Counted from the first letter of the stretch, positions 1 to 9,177 are shown. The stretch is 64,000 bases of DNA from DATAEE01 sp036258175 (GCA_036258175.1 DATAEE010000083.1:1-64000); one strand, 5' to 3'. Notes: a model not told the origin generated them from the letters alone. Translations and numbers: made by a program.

Positions 1-354
1 GGGCCGCGTGTCCCGGTCGATCCGCGTCACCGCGCGGATGGCGCCGAACAGCTCCACGCGATCGCGGAGTCCGTAGCCGAAGGTTATCGGCCACACCGAG
101 ACGTCGGTGAAGCCCTGTTCGAAGTCGAAGTTCGTGCGATAGAGGCTGAACGACCACCGCCGGTCCGGCAGCACCTCCCCTGTGGGAACGAACCACAGCC
201 CGGTATCCCCCCAGTAGGTTGTGGTTGCAGGCCGCGTTTCGGCGGGCGCCGGTGTGGCCGGCGGCTCCTGAGTTGCCGGGGCCGGCGTCTGCGCCAGCGC
301 GGGGATTCCAGACAACGTCGCCAAAAGTGTAATCGCGAGAATTCGAAGACTCAT
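1..354 (-). CDS. Outer-membrane beta-barrel-type protein, N-terminal part
   Basis: The first 118 codons of a gene run off the left edge of the window. Residues 1-22 form a signal peptide (MSLRILAITLLATLSGIPALA, split here as MSLRILAITL and LLATLSGIPALA minus overlap), followed by a Pro/Ala/Thr-rich linker to about residue 45. After that come alternating aromatic and polar residues (TGLWFVPTGEVLP, WSFSLYRTNFDFEQGF, FGYGLRDRVELFGAIR), typical of transmembrane beta strands. I infer an outer-membrane porin-like barrel; an OmpA-like domain could follow outside the window. The ATG at 354 was chosen because it begins the signal peptide and follows a promoter-like sequence by only 9 nt. Family identity is not certain. 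Confidence 0.6.
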   Translation of the reverse strand, partial: MSLRILAITLLATLSGIPALAQTPAPATQEPPATPAPAETRPATTTYWGDTGLWFVPTGEVLPDRRWSFSLYRTNFDFEQGFTDVSVWPITFGYGLRDRVELFGAIRAVTRIDRDTRP

Positions 355-363
355 CAGCGGATG

Positions 364-392
364 ATGGTAAGGCCGGTTGAGGTAATAGTCAA
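364..392 (-). promoter_or_regulatory. Sigma70-like promoter of the barrel gene, possibly leaderless
   Basis: On the minus strand TTGACT (387-392) and TACCAT (364-369) are separated by exactly 17 bp. The -10 box ends 9 nt before the ATG at 354, so transcription would start only two or three bases before the start codon. No Shine-Dalgarno sequence is present, which fits a leaderless mRNA. Confidence 0.45.
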
Positions 393-422
393 AGGCGTAC
401 GACGGGTCCTAGGACCAAAGCC

Positions 423-1220
423 CTAGGCTGGCCGCCGTTTCCCGAAAACCCAGGCGATAACGATACTTAGAGCATAAAGGCCCAGCATGGGGCCGGCCAT
501 GAGCGCTTGCGAAACGACGTCGCCCCCCGGACTGAGCACGGCGCCGAGAATAAAAATGATGAGCACGGCGTATTTGGTATTCCGAATAAGCATTCGCGCC
601 GTGACGGCCCCCACTCGCGCGAGGAAGAAGACCAGCGTCGGCATCTGGAAAACGGCGCCGAACGCCAGCAGCATCTTCACGTAAATCGAGAACGTCGCCG
701 AGATGGTCGGCATGAACGTCATGTAATCCGTTGCGTAGCTTGCGAAGAATTTCCACGCCCACGGGAACGCGAGATAGTGCGAGAACATCCCGCCCGCCAC
801 GAAGAAAAGCGTACTGAACACCACGAACGGAATCGCGAACTTCTTTTCGTGCGCGTACAGCCCGGGCGCGATGAACTTCCAGAGCTGCCACAGCACGATC
901 GGCGCGGCCAGAAACAGCCCGGCCAGCGCCGCCATCTTGAGCTGCAGCATGAATGCTTCGGTCGGCTGGGTGTAGATGAACCGCCCGCCGGGCGGGAGCG
1001 TCGCGTACAGCGGCCGCATGATGAACGCCTGGATTTGTCCCGCGAAAAACAGGCAGATCACGAAACCGGCTGAGAGAGAGACGGTCGAGACGATCAGTCG
1101 CGTCCGGAGCTCATCCAGGTGCTCCAGAAACGACATCTTTGCCGTGCGGTCGTCTTCTTCCGGCTCGTAATCGGGGTCCGGCGCAGCGACGGACGCGCCG
1201 GGAAACTTCACGAGGGCCAT
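423..1220 (-). CDS. tatC: Twin-arginine translocase subunit TatC
   Basis: A 265-residue polytopic membrane protein with the conserved TatC N-terminal cytoplasmic motif FLEHLDELRTR (about residues 31-41) and six predicted membrane segments. TatC is the receptor that binds twin-arginine signal peptides and, with TatA-type subunits, exports folded proteins across the inner membrane. The first 28 residues are a charged extension (EPEEDDR) ahead of the core. The gene lies 11 bp downstream of the TatA-type gene and is probably cotranscribed with it. Possible Tat substrates in this window are the glycosylasparaginase-like protein at 42448 and the amidohydrolase at 51255, both with twin-arginine leaders. 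Confidence 0.95.
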   Translation of the reverse strand: MALVKFPGASVAAPDPDYEPEEDDRTAKMSFLEHLDELRTRLIVSTVSLSAGFVICLFFAGQIQAFIMRPLYATLPPGGRFIYTQPTEAFMLQLKMAALAGLFLAAPIVLWQLWKFIAPGLYAHEKKFAIPFVVFSTLFFVAGGMFSHYLAFPWAWKFFASYATDYMTFMPTISATFSIYVKMLLAFGAVFQMPTLVFFLARVGAVTARMLIRNTKYAVLIIFILGAVLSPGGDVVSQALMAGPMLGLYALSIVIAWVFGKRRPA

Positions 1221-1231
1221 AAGGGGAACGG

Positions 1232-1495
1232 CTAGGAGCCGTCCGCCTGCCGCGGGACGGACGGATCGTCGGAGGACGGGACCGGTCGCGGCGCATCGGT
1301 CTTCCGGTCGTTCCGGGTTTCTTCCATCCGTATTTCTTCGTCGAGGGTGTTCCGGAGCTCGTTCGAGGCGCGGCGGAACTCCCCGAGGCTTCGGCCGAGC
1401 GAGCGGCCGAGTTCAGGGAGCTTGCGGGGCCCGAAAATAATAAGCGCGATCGTCAGAATGATCAGCAGCTCGGGCATGCCAATGGAACCAAACAT
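1232..1495 (-). CDS. tatA: Sec-independent translocase TatA/TatB-type subunit
   Basis: An 87-residue protein with one N-terminal membrane helix (residues about 2-20, PELLIILTIALIIFGP), the conserved FGPRKLPELGRSLG hinge and amphipathic helix, and a charged hydrophilic tail. This is the TatA/TatB fold; TatA and TatB cannot be separated by sequence alone here, and only one such gene is present next to tatC. TatA oligomers form or weaken the membrane for passage of folded proteins. AGGAGAAA stands 6 nt before the ATG and is a clear ribosome-binding site. The gene is divergent from the S41 protease gene. Confidence 0.92.
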   Translation of the reverse strand: MFGSIGMPELLIILTIALIIFGPRKLPELGRSLGRSLGEFRRASNELRNTLDEEIRMEETRNDRKTDAPRPVPSSDDPSVPRQADGS

Positions 1496-1515
1496 GGGAC
1501 TTTCTCCTGACGGGG

Positions 1516-1521
1516 ATTATA
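1516..1521 (-). promoter_or_regulatory. -10 box (TATAAT) in front of the tatAC genes
   Basis: The minus strand reads a perfect TATAAT 20 bp upstream of the tatA start codon, followed by the ribosome-binding site AGGAGAAA. No good -35 box is visible 16-18 bp further upstream, so only the -10 element is called. Confidence 0.4.
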
Positions 1522-1566
1522 CTCGAAGTCTTTGCTCCGCTTGAGGTTGTCTGTTACGATCTGGTC

Positions 1567-3195
1567 ATGCGCCGTTTTCGCTTTCTACCCGTAGCGGTTC
1601 TTGCGGTCGTGCTCTCCGCGATAGCTGGCGGCCTCGTAGGCGGCAGCGTGCTCGCGCGGCAGGACGAGGTTGCACAGAACTACCGCCTTTATACCGCGAC
1701 GCTCGCCGCCATCGAAAGCGAGTACGTCGACAAGGTCGAACCAGATCGGCTGGTCTACAGCTCAATAGACGGCATGCTCCGCACCTTGGATCCACATTCG
1801 AGCTTCCTGGATCCTCGCTCGTATGCGCAGATGCGGGAGCGCCAGGAGGGCCGGTACTACGGTCTCGGCATCAGCATCCTGACCGTCGAAGGAGACATCA
1901 CGGTGATGTCGATCTTCGAAGGTTCCCCTGCCTACAAGAAGGGGCTTCGCCGCGGCGACATCATCGCCAAGATCGAAGGGCAGGATGCGAAGGGCTGGAC
2001 TCAGGATCAGGCGGTCCGCAAGCTTCGCGGACCGAAAGGAACGACCGTCAATATCTCGATCAAGCGTCGCGGCTATGACGGCCTCGTCGACCTTTCAATC
2101 GAGCGCGACGAAATCAACATCCTGACGGTGCTCGGCGCGTTCATGATCGACGCCGAGCGCGGCTACGTCCGCGTTCGCGAGTTCTCCGAGACGACGGACG
2201 ACGAGCTTGGCCGCGCGCTCGAGGCGCTCCAGGCGAAGGGGCTCAAGAAGCTGGTCCTCGATCTTCGCGACAACCCGGGAGGGCCGCTGGATCAGGCGAT
2301 CCGCGTAGCCAACCGGTTCCTGCCGCGCGGCGAGCTGATTGTCTACACTCGCGGGCGCGCGCAGAACTCAGAGCAGGATTTCTACGCCACCGAGCGCAGC
2401 CAGTACACCGACCTGCCGGTCGTCGTTCTCGTCAATCGCAACAGTGCCAGCGCTTCCGAGATCGTAGCCGGCGCGCTGCAGGACCATGACCGCGCCTTGA
2501 TCGTCGGCGAGACGACATTTGGAAAGGCGCTCGTGCAGTCGATCTACCGCATCAGTGGCGGCGCCGGTCTGGCGCTGACGACGGGCCGGTACTACACGCC
2601 GAGCGGCCGGCTGATTCAGCGGCCGTGGGATGGATCGTTCGACGAGTACCTGACCTACACGCTGCGCGATCAGAACGGCGACCGCGCGCGCAACGCAGTC
2701 GATCTGCGTTACACCGACGCGCGCCGGAAAGTGTACGGCGGCGGTGGTATCGAGCCCGACCGCCACATCGCCGGTCCCGTCGAGGGTTTCAACCCGACGC
2801 GCTTCGGCCGCACGCTTTACGCGCGTCAGATGTTCGAGAACTACGCGGAGAAGTACTCCGCCGAGGGCGACACGCGCTTCTCAGCGAACTCGGCCACTCG
2901 CCGTACCGTGAAGCGCGGGTTCACGGTCACCGACGAGATGGTGAACGACTTCAAGGAGTTCCTCGTGAAGCAGCGCGTCCGCGTCGACGAGGCGGCGTTC
3001 GCGAAGGACGTCGGGTTCATCAAGGCGATGATCCATCTGCAGGTCAACAGCGCGCTCTTTGGCATCGAGGAAGCGCGCCGCAATCTGATCGCGCAGGATC
3101 CGATGGCGCAGCAGGCGCTCAGCCTCTTCCCCGAAGCGGAGAAGCTGATGTCCGCGCCGCGCTCGAAGACGACCCAGGCACGTCCCAAGCAGTAA
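1567..3195 (+). CDS. S41 family C-terminal processing peptidase (CtpA type)
   Basis: A 542-residue envelope protease. Residues 1-30 hold an uncleaved or cleaved membrane anchor; residues about 95-175 form a PDZ domain (GSPAYKKGLRRGDII); the S41 domain follows, with the nucleophile region NSASASEIVAGALQD near residues 290-304 and the catalytic lysine in GETTFGKALVQ near 319. These proteases cut the C-terminal ends of periplasmic or lipoprotein substrates; PDZ binding of the substrate C-terminus activates them. The C-terminal extension after about residue 400 is typical of the Ctp/Prc length class. The gene is divergent from tatA; no operon partner is evident, as 263 bp separate it from smc. 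Confidence 0.92.
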   Translation: MRRFRFLPVAVLAVVLSAIAGGLVGGSVLARQDEVAQNYRLYTATLAAIESEYVDKVEPDRLVYSSIDGMLRTLDPHSSFLDPRSYAQMRERQEGRYYGLGISILTVEGDITVMSIFEGSPAYKKGLRRGDIIAKIEGQDAKGWTQDQAVRKLRGPKGTTVNISIKRRGYDGLVDLSIERDEINILTVLGAFMIDAERGYVRVREFSETTDDELGRALEALQAKGLKKLVLDLRDNPGGPLDQAIRVANRFLPRGELIVYTRGRAQNSEQDFYATERSQYTDLPVVVLVNRNSASASEIVAGALQDHDRALIVGETTFGKALVQSIYRISGGAGLALTTGRYYTPSGRLIQRPWDGSFDEYLTYTLRDQNGDRARNAVDLRYTDARRKVYGGGGIEPDRHIAGPVEGFNPTRFGRTLYARQMFENYAEKYSAEGDTRFSANSATRRTVKRGFTVTDEMVNDFKEFLVKQRVRVDEAAFAKDVGFIKAMIHLQVNSALFGIEEARRNLIAQDPMAQQALSLFPEAEKLMSAPRSKTTQARPKQ

Positions 3196-3262
3196 CTCAC
3201 TTCGGAGCGCCAGCAACACTCCGACTGTGGCACATACCCTATCTGGGGGTGAGACATTAGTC

Positions 3263-3291
3263 TTGCCCCTAGGTAATGGGCTTGCTACACT
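3263..3291 (+). promoter_or_regulatory. Candidate promoter for smc
   Basis: In the 263-bp gap between the protease gene and smc, TTGCCC (3263-3268) and TACACT (3286-3291) are spaced by 17 bp. Each matches four of six consensus bases. About 160 bp of untranslated leader would follow. The rest of the gap is G+C-rich and shows no gene that I can support. Confidence 0.35.
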
Positions 3292-3458
3292 CACCGCTCG
3301 TGCTGCCCGGCACGCAAACGCGCCGGGGAGCTTGACGCCGGCCGCCGGGGCCGCTCCGCAGGGAGCGAAGGGGCCGCGCACACTTCTTAACCGCGGTTCA
3401 GAACGACTGCGTCCGTTGAAGCGATCCCAGCCGCTTCCCGGATGAAGGTGTGTACCGA

Positions 3459-6400
3459 ATGCATCTCAATCGTCTCGAGATTTCCGGGTTCAAGAGTTTT
3501 CCCGATCGCTCCGAGCTGACCTTCGACGCCGGCGTCACTGCCATCGTCGGGCCGAACGGCTGCGGCAAGAGCAATGTCGTCGACGCTATTACGTGGGTGC
3601 TAGGCGAGCAGAGCGCGAAGAGCCTTCGCGGCGATCGGATGGAAGACGTGATCTTCGCCGGCAGCGACGCCCGGAAGCCGACCGGCGCGGCCGAAGTCAA
3701 ACTCAGGCTCGCCGGCGTCGCAACGACCCTACCCGCGGGCATGAAGCCGCACGCGATCGAGGAGAACGGCAACGGCAACGGTCACTCGGAAAGCAACGGT
3801 CACTCCGCGCCGACCGTCCCGTCTCGAGGCGACGCTGTCGCTGCGAGCGGATCGAGCCAATTCTTCGAGCAGGAACACGAAAGCGTGGGGGTTGCGCTCG
3901 CCGAGCCCGAGTCGCGCGAGAAGTTCGTTCGTGATGTGGAAATCGGCCGCCGTCTGTACCGCTCTGGCGAAAGCGAGTATCTGATCGACGGCGAAGTCTG
4001 CCGCCTGCGCGACGTCCACGATCTGCTGATGGACGCCGGTGTAGGCGTCAAGGCCTACGCCGTCATCGAGCAGGGAAAGATCGGCCAGATTCTGAGCGCG
4101 AGGCCGACGGATCGCCGGCAGCTCATCGAAGAGGCGGCGGGCGTCACGAAATACAAGAACCGCCGCCGCGCCGCGGAGCTGAAGCTCGAAGCGGCGCAGC
4201 AGAACCTCACGCGCATTGAAGACATCATCTACGAAGTCGAGAAGCAGCGCGGCGCGTTGAAGCGGCAGGCGGCGAAGGCGCGACGCTACAAGCGGCTGCG
4301 CGACGAGCTGCGGCGATGGGAGAAGGTCCAGTTTGCCGCCCGCTATCGCACGCTCGCCGCGTCGATCGAATTCGCGCGCGCGAAGCTCGCGGCCGCGCGC
4401 GAGCGGGAAGCGGCAGCGGCGGCGCGGCTGGCCGAGGTCGAGTCGACGCTCGAACGCGTGCGCATTGAGTTGGCCGAGGCCGACACTCAGGCCACCGGTG
4501 CGCGCGAAGCGGCGCACGCGCGCGAGCTCGAGATGCGGCGCCTCCAGCAGCAGGCGGAGTTCGATCGCCAGCAGATCGAGGCGCTGAGCGTCGCGGCGGC
4601 GGAGCTCGAGACGGAACTGCGCGGGCTCGACATCCGGCGAGCGCCGGCCCGCGCCGAGCTCGAAGAGCGGCGCACGGCGCTCGCCGAAGCCGAGCAGGCG
4701 CGTGACCGGGCGACCGCCGCGCTCCGGCACGAGGAAAGCGCGTGGGAAGCGTCGCATGCCGAGATCGACGGCCTCGAAGGCGACGTCGAGGCCGCGCGCA
4801 GCGAGATCTTTTCGGCGATGAACGCCGCGACGGCTCTTCGCCACGCCGTAGAGCACGCCGGCACCGCACGAGAAAAAACGCTTACCGAACTCGCCCGCCT
4901 CGATGTCGAGCAGAAAGATCTCGCTGTGGAGGAACAACGTGCGCGCTCGGAGCGCGAGGAAGCAGAGCTGGCGCTCGCACGCGCTCAGTCCGCGCTCGAG
5001 GAGACCCGCATCCGCCGCGCCTCACAGGAAGCGGCCCTGGCGGCGTCTCGGACCGAGCGGGAACAGCTGGACGACGCCTGCCGTGCGCGAGAGCAAGAAA
5101 TCGCTGCGATCGCGGCGAGACTCGCGTCCCTCGAGGAACAGGATGCCGCGCACGCCGAGTACGGCGAGGCCGCGCGGCTCGTCCTGTCGCCATCCAGCGG
5201 CATTCCGCACGCCGGCTCGGTTGCTGACCATCTTGAAGTCGAGCGCGGCTACGAGCGCGCCGCTGAAGCCTGTCTCGGGGACCTGCTCCAGCACGTCCTG
5301 GTCGAGTCGCACGCACAGGCAGCCGCCGGCCTTCGCGCCGCGTCAGGCGCCGGCCGCTGCGGCTTCGTCGTGCTCGCGGAGGCGGCTGCGGCGCCTCTCA
5401 TTTCGCAGCGGCAGCCGAGCGGCGTTCAAGCGCTTTCCTCGGTTGTGCGGCCCGTTGGACCGCATTACGAGGCCATCGCGGCCGCTATCGGCACCGCGTG
5501 GGTGGCCGACAGCTTCGAGGCGGCGGCCGTCGCCGCGCGGTCGACGTCATTTCCCGTCGTGACGCCTGCCGGCGAAGTGTTTCGTGGACCACATCTGCTC
5601 GCGGGCGGCGCGCGTGCCCAGGCGCGCGGCATTCTCGCAACGAAGAACGAAATAAAGGATCTCCGGGAGCGGATCGGCACCGGGCGTAGCGAGTTGGCGC
5701 GCGACCGCGCCGCCGTCGATGCGGCCGCGCTGGCGGTCGCGGCGACCGACGCGGCCATCGCGAGCCTCGTCGAGGAGCAGCATCGCGAGGAAAAGGCCAT
5801 CGTCGAATTCGAGTTGCGGCTCGCGCAGGCGAGCGAAGAGAACGCGCGGTTGGGCCGCAAGCGGGACCAGATTGACCTGGAGCGGCGGCGTGCGGACGAG
5901 GAACGGCTGGGGCTCGAGGCCCGAGAAGGTGAAGCGCGCGAGTCGATCCGCCGGCTCGAAAACGAGCAGCGAATCGCTGACGAGCGATTCACCGCGGCGC
6001 AACGCCGGTTGTTCGACGCGCGCGACGCGATGGAAACGCGTGGCCGGACCGTGGCCGAGCGGAAGGCCGAGTTTGCCGCGCTCGCGGAACGCGCCACCGC
6101 CCTTACCGTCGAGGTGCGGCGCATCGAAGAGGCGTCAGCGGAGCTCGAAACGCGCTACGGTGCGCGAAAGGAAGAGCTCGCGCGAAACGCTGGACGGCGC
6201 GCGGAGCTGGAAGCCGCCATCTCCGACGCGACTCGGCTCCTCGACGAGGCGGTCCGTGCCTTCGACGCGCTCAAGGAGGAGGTCGTTCGAGCGGATAACC
6301 GATCCGCGACGCTCCGCGCCGAGCATGACGTGCACGACGGGGAGATCCGCGACGCGCGGCGCGGCCTGGAAGATGTGCGATCCGACGTCGGCCGGCTGGA

Positions 6401-7250
6401 AATCGCCAGAGCTACCGCCGAATCGGATCTCTCACACCTCGCAAGCGTGTGTCTGGAGGCGGTTGAAGTCGACCTCGATCAGGTCGCGGCCGAAGTCGCG
6501 GCGATGGACGAACGGGGCGAGCTCGGCTCCGTGAAGCTCCCCGATGAGGGGGACGCGGAGGATGTCGAGGGGTTGGACGGACGTGCCCCGGAGGCGGAGC
6601 GCGCCGCGTCGACGCCCGAAGAGGCGGTGTCTCAGCTCAAGGACAAAATCGATCGCCTCGGGCCAGTGAACATGATTGCGATCGATCAGTTCGACGAGCT
6701 CGAGGGCCGTCACACGTTCCTGACCACGCAGCGCAAGGATCTGGTGGACTCGATCGCCCAGACCACTGAAGCCATCCGTCGCATCGACAAAACGACGAAG
6801 GAACGGTTCAAGGATGCCTTCGAGGTCATCAACCAACACTTCCAGCTGACGTTCTCGACGCTGTTCGGCGGCGGCCGGGCGACGCTCGTCCTGCTCGACG
6901 AAACCGACCAGCTCGAGAGCGGCATTGACGTCATCGCCCAGCCACCGGGCAAGCGGCTCCAGAGCGTCCAACTGCTGTCGGGCGGCGAGAAGGCGCTGAC
7001 GGCCATGGCCCTGATGTTCGCGATATTCAAGTACCGACCCAGCCCATTCTGCCTCCTGGACGAAATAGACGCGCCGCTCGACGATGCCAACATCGGGCGC
7101 TTCGTCGAGATGCTGCAGGGCATGCAGTCGCATACGCAGTTCATCCTCATCACCCATAACCGCAAGACGATGGAGATCGCCGACCGCCTGTACGGCGTTA
7201 CGATGGAGGACCCGGGCGTTTCGAAGCTCATCTCACTGCAGCTCAATTGA
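3459..7250 (+). CDS. smc: Chromosome segregation ATPase SMC
   Basis: A structural-maintenance-of-chromosomes protein of about 1263 residues. The Walker A loop GPNGCGKSNVVDAI lies near residue 31, long Arg/Glu/Ala-rich coiled coils flank a hinge around residues 560-720, and the C-terminal head carries the signature LLSGGEKALTAMAL and Walker B FCLLDEIDAPLDD. SMC dimers compact and segregate the chromosome with ScpA and ScpB. An unusual insert with Asn-Gly-His repeats (GNGNGHSESNGHS) lies within the N-terminal head, roughly residues 88-155, just before the conserved RRLYRSGESEY strand. ATG at 3459 is preferred because AAGGTG lies 8 nt upstream and family members begin M-x-L-x-x-L-E-I; a GTG at 3450 is also in frame. 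Confidence 0.96.
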   Translation: MHLNRLEISGFKSFPDRSELTFDAGVTAIVGPNGCGKSNVVDAITWVLGEQSAKSLRGDRMEDVIFAGSDARKPTGAAEVKLRLAGVATTLPAGMKPHAIEENGNGNGHSESNGHSAPTVPSRGDAVAASGSSQFFEQEHESVGVALAEPESREKFVRDVEIGRRLYRSGESEYLIDGEVCRLRDVHDLLMDAGVGVKAYAVIEQGKIGQILSARPTDRRQLIEEAAGVTKYKNRRRAAELKLEAAQQNLTRIEDIIYEVEKQRGALKRQAAKARRYKRLRDELRRWEKVQFAARYRTLAASIEFARAKLAAAREREAAAAARLAEVESTLERVRIELAEADTQATGAREAAHARELEMRRLQQQAEFDRQQIEALSVAAAELETELRGLDIRRAPARAELEERRTALAEAEQARDRATAALRHEESAWEASHAEIDGLEGDVEAARSEIFSAMNAATALRHAVEHAGTAREKTLTELARLDVEQKDLAVEEQRARSEREEAELALARAQSALEETRIRRASQEAALAASRTEREQLDDACRAREQEIAAIAARLASLEEQDAAHAEYGEAARLVLSPSSGIPHAGSVADHLEVERGYERAAEACLGDLLQHVLVESHAQAAAGLRAASGAGRCGFVVLAEAAAAPLISQRQPSGVQALSSVVRPVGPHYEAIAAAIGTAWVADSFEAAAVAARSTSFPVVTPAGEVFRGPHLLAGGARAQARGILATKNEIKDLRERIGTGRSELARDRAAVDAAALAVAATDAAIASLVEEQHREEKAIVEFELRLAQASEENARLGRKRDQIDLERRRADEERLGLEAREGEARESIRRLENEQRIADERFTAAQRRLFDARDAMETRGRTVAERKAEFAALAERATALTVEVRRIEEASAELETRYGARKEELARNAGRRAELEAAISDATRLLDEAVRAFDALKEEVVRADNRSATLRAEHDVHDGEIRDARRGLEDVRSDVGRLEIARATAESDLSHLASVCLEAVEVDLDQVAAEVAAMDERGELGSVKLPDEGDAEDVEGLDGRAPEAERAASTPEEAVSQLKDKIDRLGPVNMIAIDQFDELEGRHTFLTTQRKDLVDSIAQTTEAIRRIDKTTKERFKDAFEVINQHFQLTFSTLFGGGRATLVLLDETDQLESGIDVIAQPPGKRLQSVQLLSGGEKALTAMALMFAIFKYRPSPFCLLDEIDAPLDDANIGRFVEMLQGMQSHTQFILITHNRKTMEIADRLYGVTMEDPGVSKLISLQLN

Positions 7251-8326
7251 ACGAGGACAAGGCCACCCGCTATAACCGACTAAAACGCCGCGCGGCGATT
7301 GCCTCGCTCGCGCTGACCGTGGCGTTCCTCGCTGGCGTTCTTTTGACGGGCGTGTCGGTCCGCCTTCGCGACGCGACGGGCAGCCTCGGGCTCTACGTGA
7401 TTGCGCTGGCCCTGGCGCACGAAGCCTTGACGCTTCCGCTGTCGTTCTACGCCGGCTGGCTGCTGGAGCGACGGTACGGGCTGTCGACTGTTCCGATCTC
7501 GACCTGGGTTCGCGACCACGCCAAGGCGCTCGCCGTCGGACTCGTGTTCAGTCTGCTGGGCGCGGCGGTTCTCTACGTGTCCGCGCGGTTGCTTGGTCCG
7601 TTCTGGTGGGCCGGCGTTGCGGCGATTTTCTCGCTGGTCGCGATCGCGATCACCAACCTCGCCCCGGTGCTGCTGCTGCCACTCTTCTACCGCTTTAAGC
7701 CGCTCGATCGTCCACGGCTGACGGAGCGTCTGCTCGCGCTCGCCCGCGCGCAGGGCATTGAGGCGCTCGGCGTCTTCGAATGGGGGCTCGGCGCGAAGAC
7801 GACGAAAGCCAACGCCGCGCTCGTCGGGCTCGGTGCGACCCGGCGGATTATCCTCGCCGACACGCTGCTCGCCGACTATTCAGATGACGAGATCGAGGTG
7901 ATTCTCGCGCACGAGGTGGGACATCACGTGCATCGCGATCTCTGGCGGGCGATCGCGTTCGAATCGGGGCTCGCATTTGCAGGCGCGTTCGCGGCCGACC
8001 GGCTTTTTCAGACGATCGGCCCGCGGCTGGGGATACCGAATGTCGCCGATCCGGCCGGCATTCCACTCCTCCTGCTGGGCGCGGGCGCGGTCTCGCTGGC
8101 GCTCGTGCCGCTCGCGAACGCGTTGTCGCGCCACGCCGAACGGCGGGCAGATCGCTTCGCGCTCACGCTGACAAAGCGGCCCGACGCCTTTATTTCGGCG
8201 ATGCGGCGTCTCGGTGCGCAGAATCTTGCGGAGGAGCATCCATCACGTCTCGTCCGCGCGCTCTTCTATACCCATCCGCCGATCCCTGAACGCGTCTCCA
8301 CTGCTCGCGCTTTCTCTGGCGGGTGA
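7247..8326 (+). CDS. M48 family metalloprotease (Ste24/CAAX-protease type)
   Basis: A 359-residue membrane protease. It has several membrane helices, the Ste24-type N-terminal motif YAGWLLERRYGLS near residue 66, and the zinc-binding HEVGHH motif near residue 221; a downstream glutamate or aspartate ligand is expected in the RHAERRADRFAL stretch. Eukaryotic members cut prenylated proteins; bacterial ones degrade membrane or signal peptides, and the substrate here is unknown. The start is TTG at 7247, overlapping the smc stop by 4 bp (TTGA), which implies translational coupling. It in turn overlaps the next gene by 4 bp. Confidence 0.88.
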   Translation: MNEDKATRYNRLKRRAAIASLALTVAFLAGVLLTGVSVRLRDATGSLGLYVIALALAHEALTLPLSFYAGWLLERRYGLSTVPISTWVRDHAKALAVGLVFSLLGAAVLYVSARLLGPFWWAGVAAIFSLVAIAITNLAPVLLLPLFYRFKPLDRPRLTERLLALARAQGIEALGVFEWGLGAKTTKANAALVGLGATRRIILADTLLADYSDDEIEVILAHEVGHHVHRDLWRAIAFESGLAFAGAFAADRLFQTIGPRLGIPNVADPAGIPLLLLGAGAVSLALVPLANALSRHAERRADRFALTLTKRPDAFISAMRRLGAQNLAEEHPSRLVRALFYTHPPIPERVSTARAFSGG

Positions 8327-9177
8327 GCGTGCGGTACTACCATCTGGCGCAGGTCAACATCGCGCGAGCGCGCGAACCGCTCGGCGCGCCGCTGATGGCG
8401 TCGTTCGTCGCGCAGCTCGACGACATTAATGCCCTCGCCGAGGCGAGCCTGGGATTCGTCTGGCGGCTCGCCGCCCAAAGCGAGACGACGACGTCCTACG
8501 TGACGACAGGCGATCCCCAACTGATCGTGAACATGTCGGTCTGGGAATCCCTGGATGCGCTTCGGGAGTTTGCCTTTGGAGGTGGCCATGCCGACGTCAT
8601 GCGGCGGCGTGCCGAGTGGTTCGAGCCGATGGCGAAGGCTCATCTCGCGCTGTGGTGGATTCCCGCGGGGCATGAGCCGACCCTGAGCGAAGCGCGGGAG
8701 CGGCTCGGGCATCTGCGCGCACGAGGGGAGGGCCCGGCCGCCTTCACATTCCGAGGTCCGCATCCGATGCCGGATCAGCCGCAGGATCCGCCGTCGGACG
8801 GGTCGGCGGCGACTGTATCGTACGACCGTCTTGCATTCCGCTCGCTCGAAAACCCCGACGGTGAGGTCGATGGCGAGACGCGTTTCTTCTACCGTCAAAG
8901 GGGTAGCCGCGTGTGGGCGACGTATCGCGGCGGGGCGATCGCCTTCGGCACGCTCGTCGCGGCGGCAGCTGGCGACGGCCGGCTCGACATGCGCTATCAG
9001 CACGTCAATCGACACGGCGCGTGGCGCGAGGGACAGTGTCTCTCGATGCCGGAGCGGCTTCCGGATGGTCGACTGCGATTGCACGAGTCCTGGCAGTGGA
9101 CCGCCGGTGCCGTCGGGCAGGGACAGTCAACCGTGGAGCAGGTAGCTTTGCGCGTTCCGACCGCGATTACCGAATGA
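8323..9177 (+). CDS. DUF3291 domain fused to a second uncharacterised domain
   Basis: A 284-residue soluble protein of unknown function. Residues 1-140 resemble DUF3291, a dimeric alpha/beta-barrel-like fold related to monooxygenase-type domains (YYHLAQVNIARAREPL at the start, the SVWESLDALREFAF motif in the middle, WWIPAGHEP at the end). Residues about 165-284 resemble a small family often found on its own (ENPDGEVDGETRFFY, WATYRGGAIAFGTLVA). The GTG start overlaps the upstream M48 gene by 4 bp, so it is translated from the smc-M48 transcript or its own promoter. It converges on, and overlaps by 11 bp, the regulator gene on the other strand. Confidence 0.75.
   Translation: MSVRYYHLAQVNIARAREPLGAPLMASFVAQLDDINALAEASLGFVWRLAAQSETTTSYVTTGDPQLIVNMSVWESLDALREFAFGGGHADVMRRRAEWFEPMAKAHLALWWIPAGHEPTLSEARERLGHLRARGEGPAAFTFRGPHPMPDQPQDPPSDGSAATVSYDRLAFRSLENPDGEVDGETRFFYRQRGSRVWATYRGGAIAFGTLVAAAAGDGRLDMRYQHVNRHGAWREGQCLSMPERLPDGRLRLHESWQWTAGAVGQGQSTVEQVALRVPTAITE

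Noticed and set aside
3227..3445. 72-codon frame in the gap before smc
   Set aside because: No ribosome-binding site or recognisable motif, and it would end just before the smc start; more likely leader sequence.
3729..4937. Long open frame antisense to smc
   Set aside because: It mirrors the codon bias of the true gene; smc has all its motifs on the plus strand, and the antisense product is Arg/Leu-rich noise.
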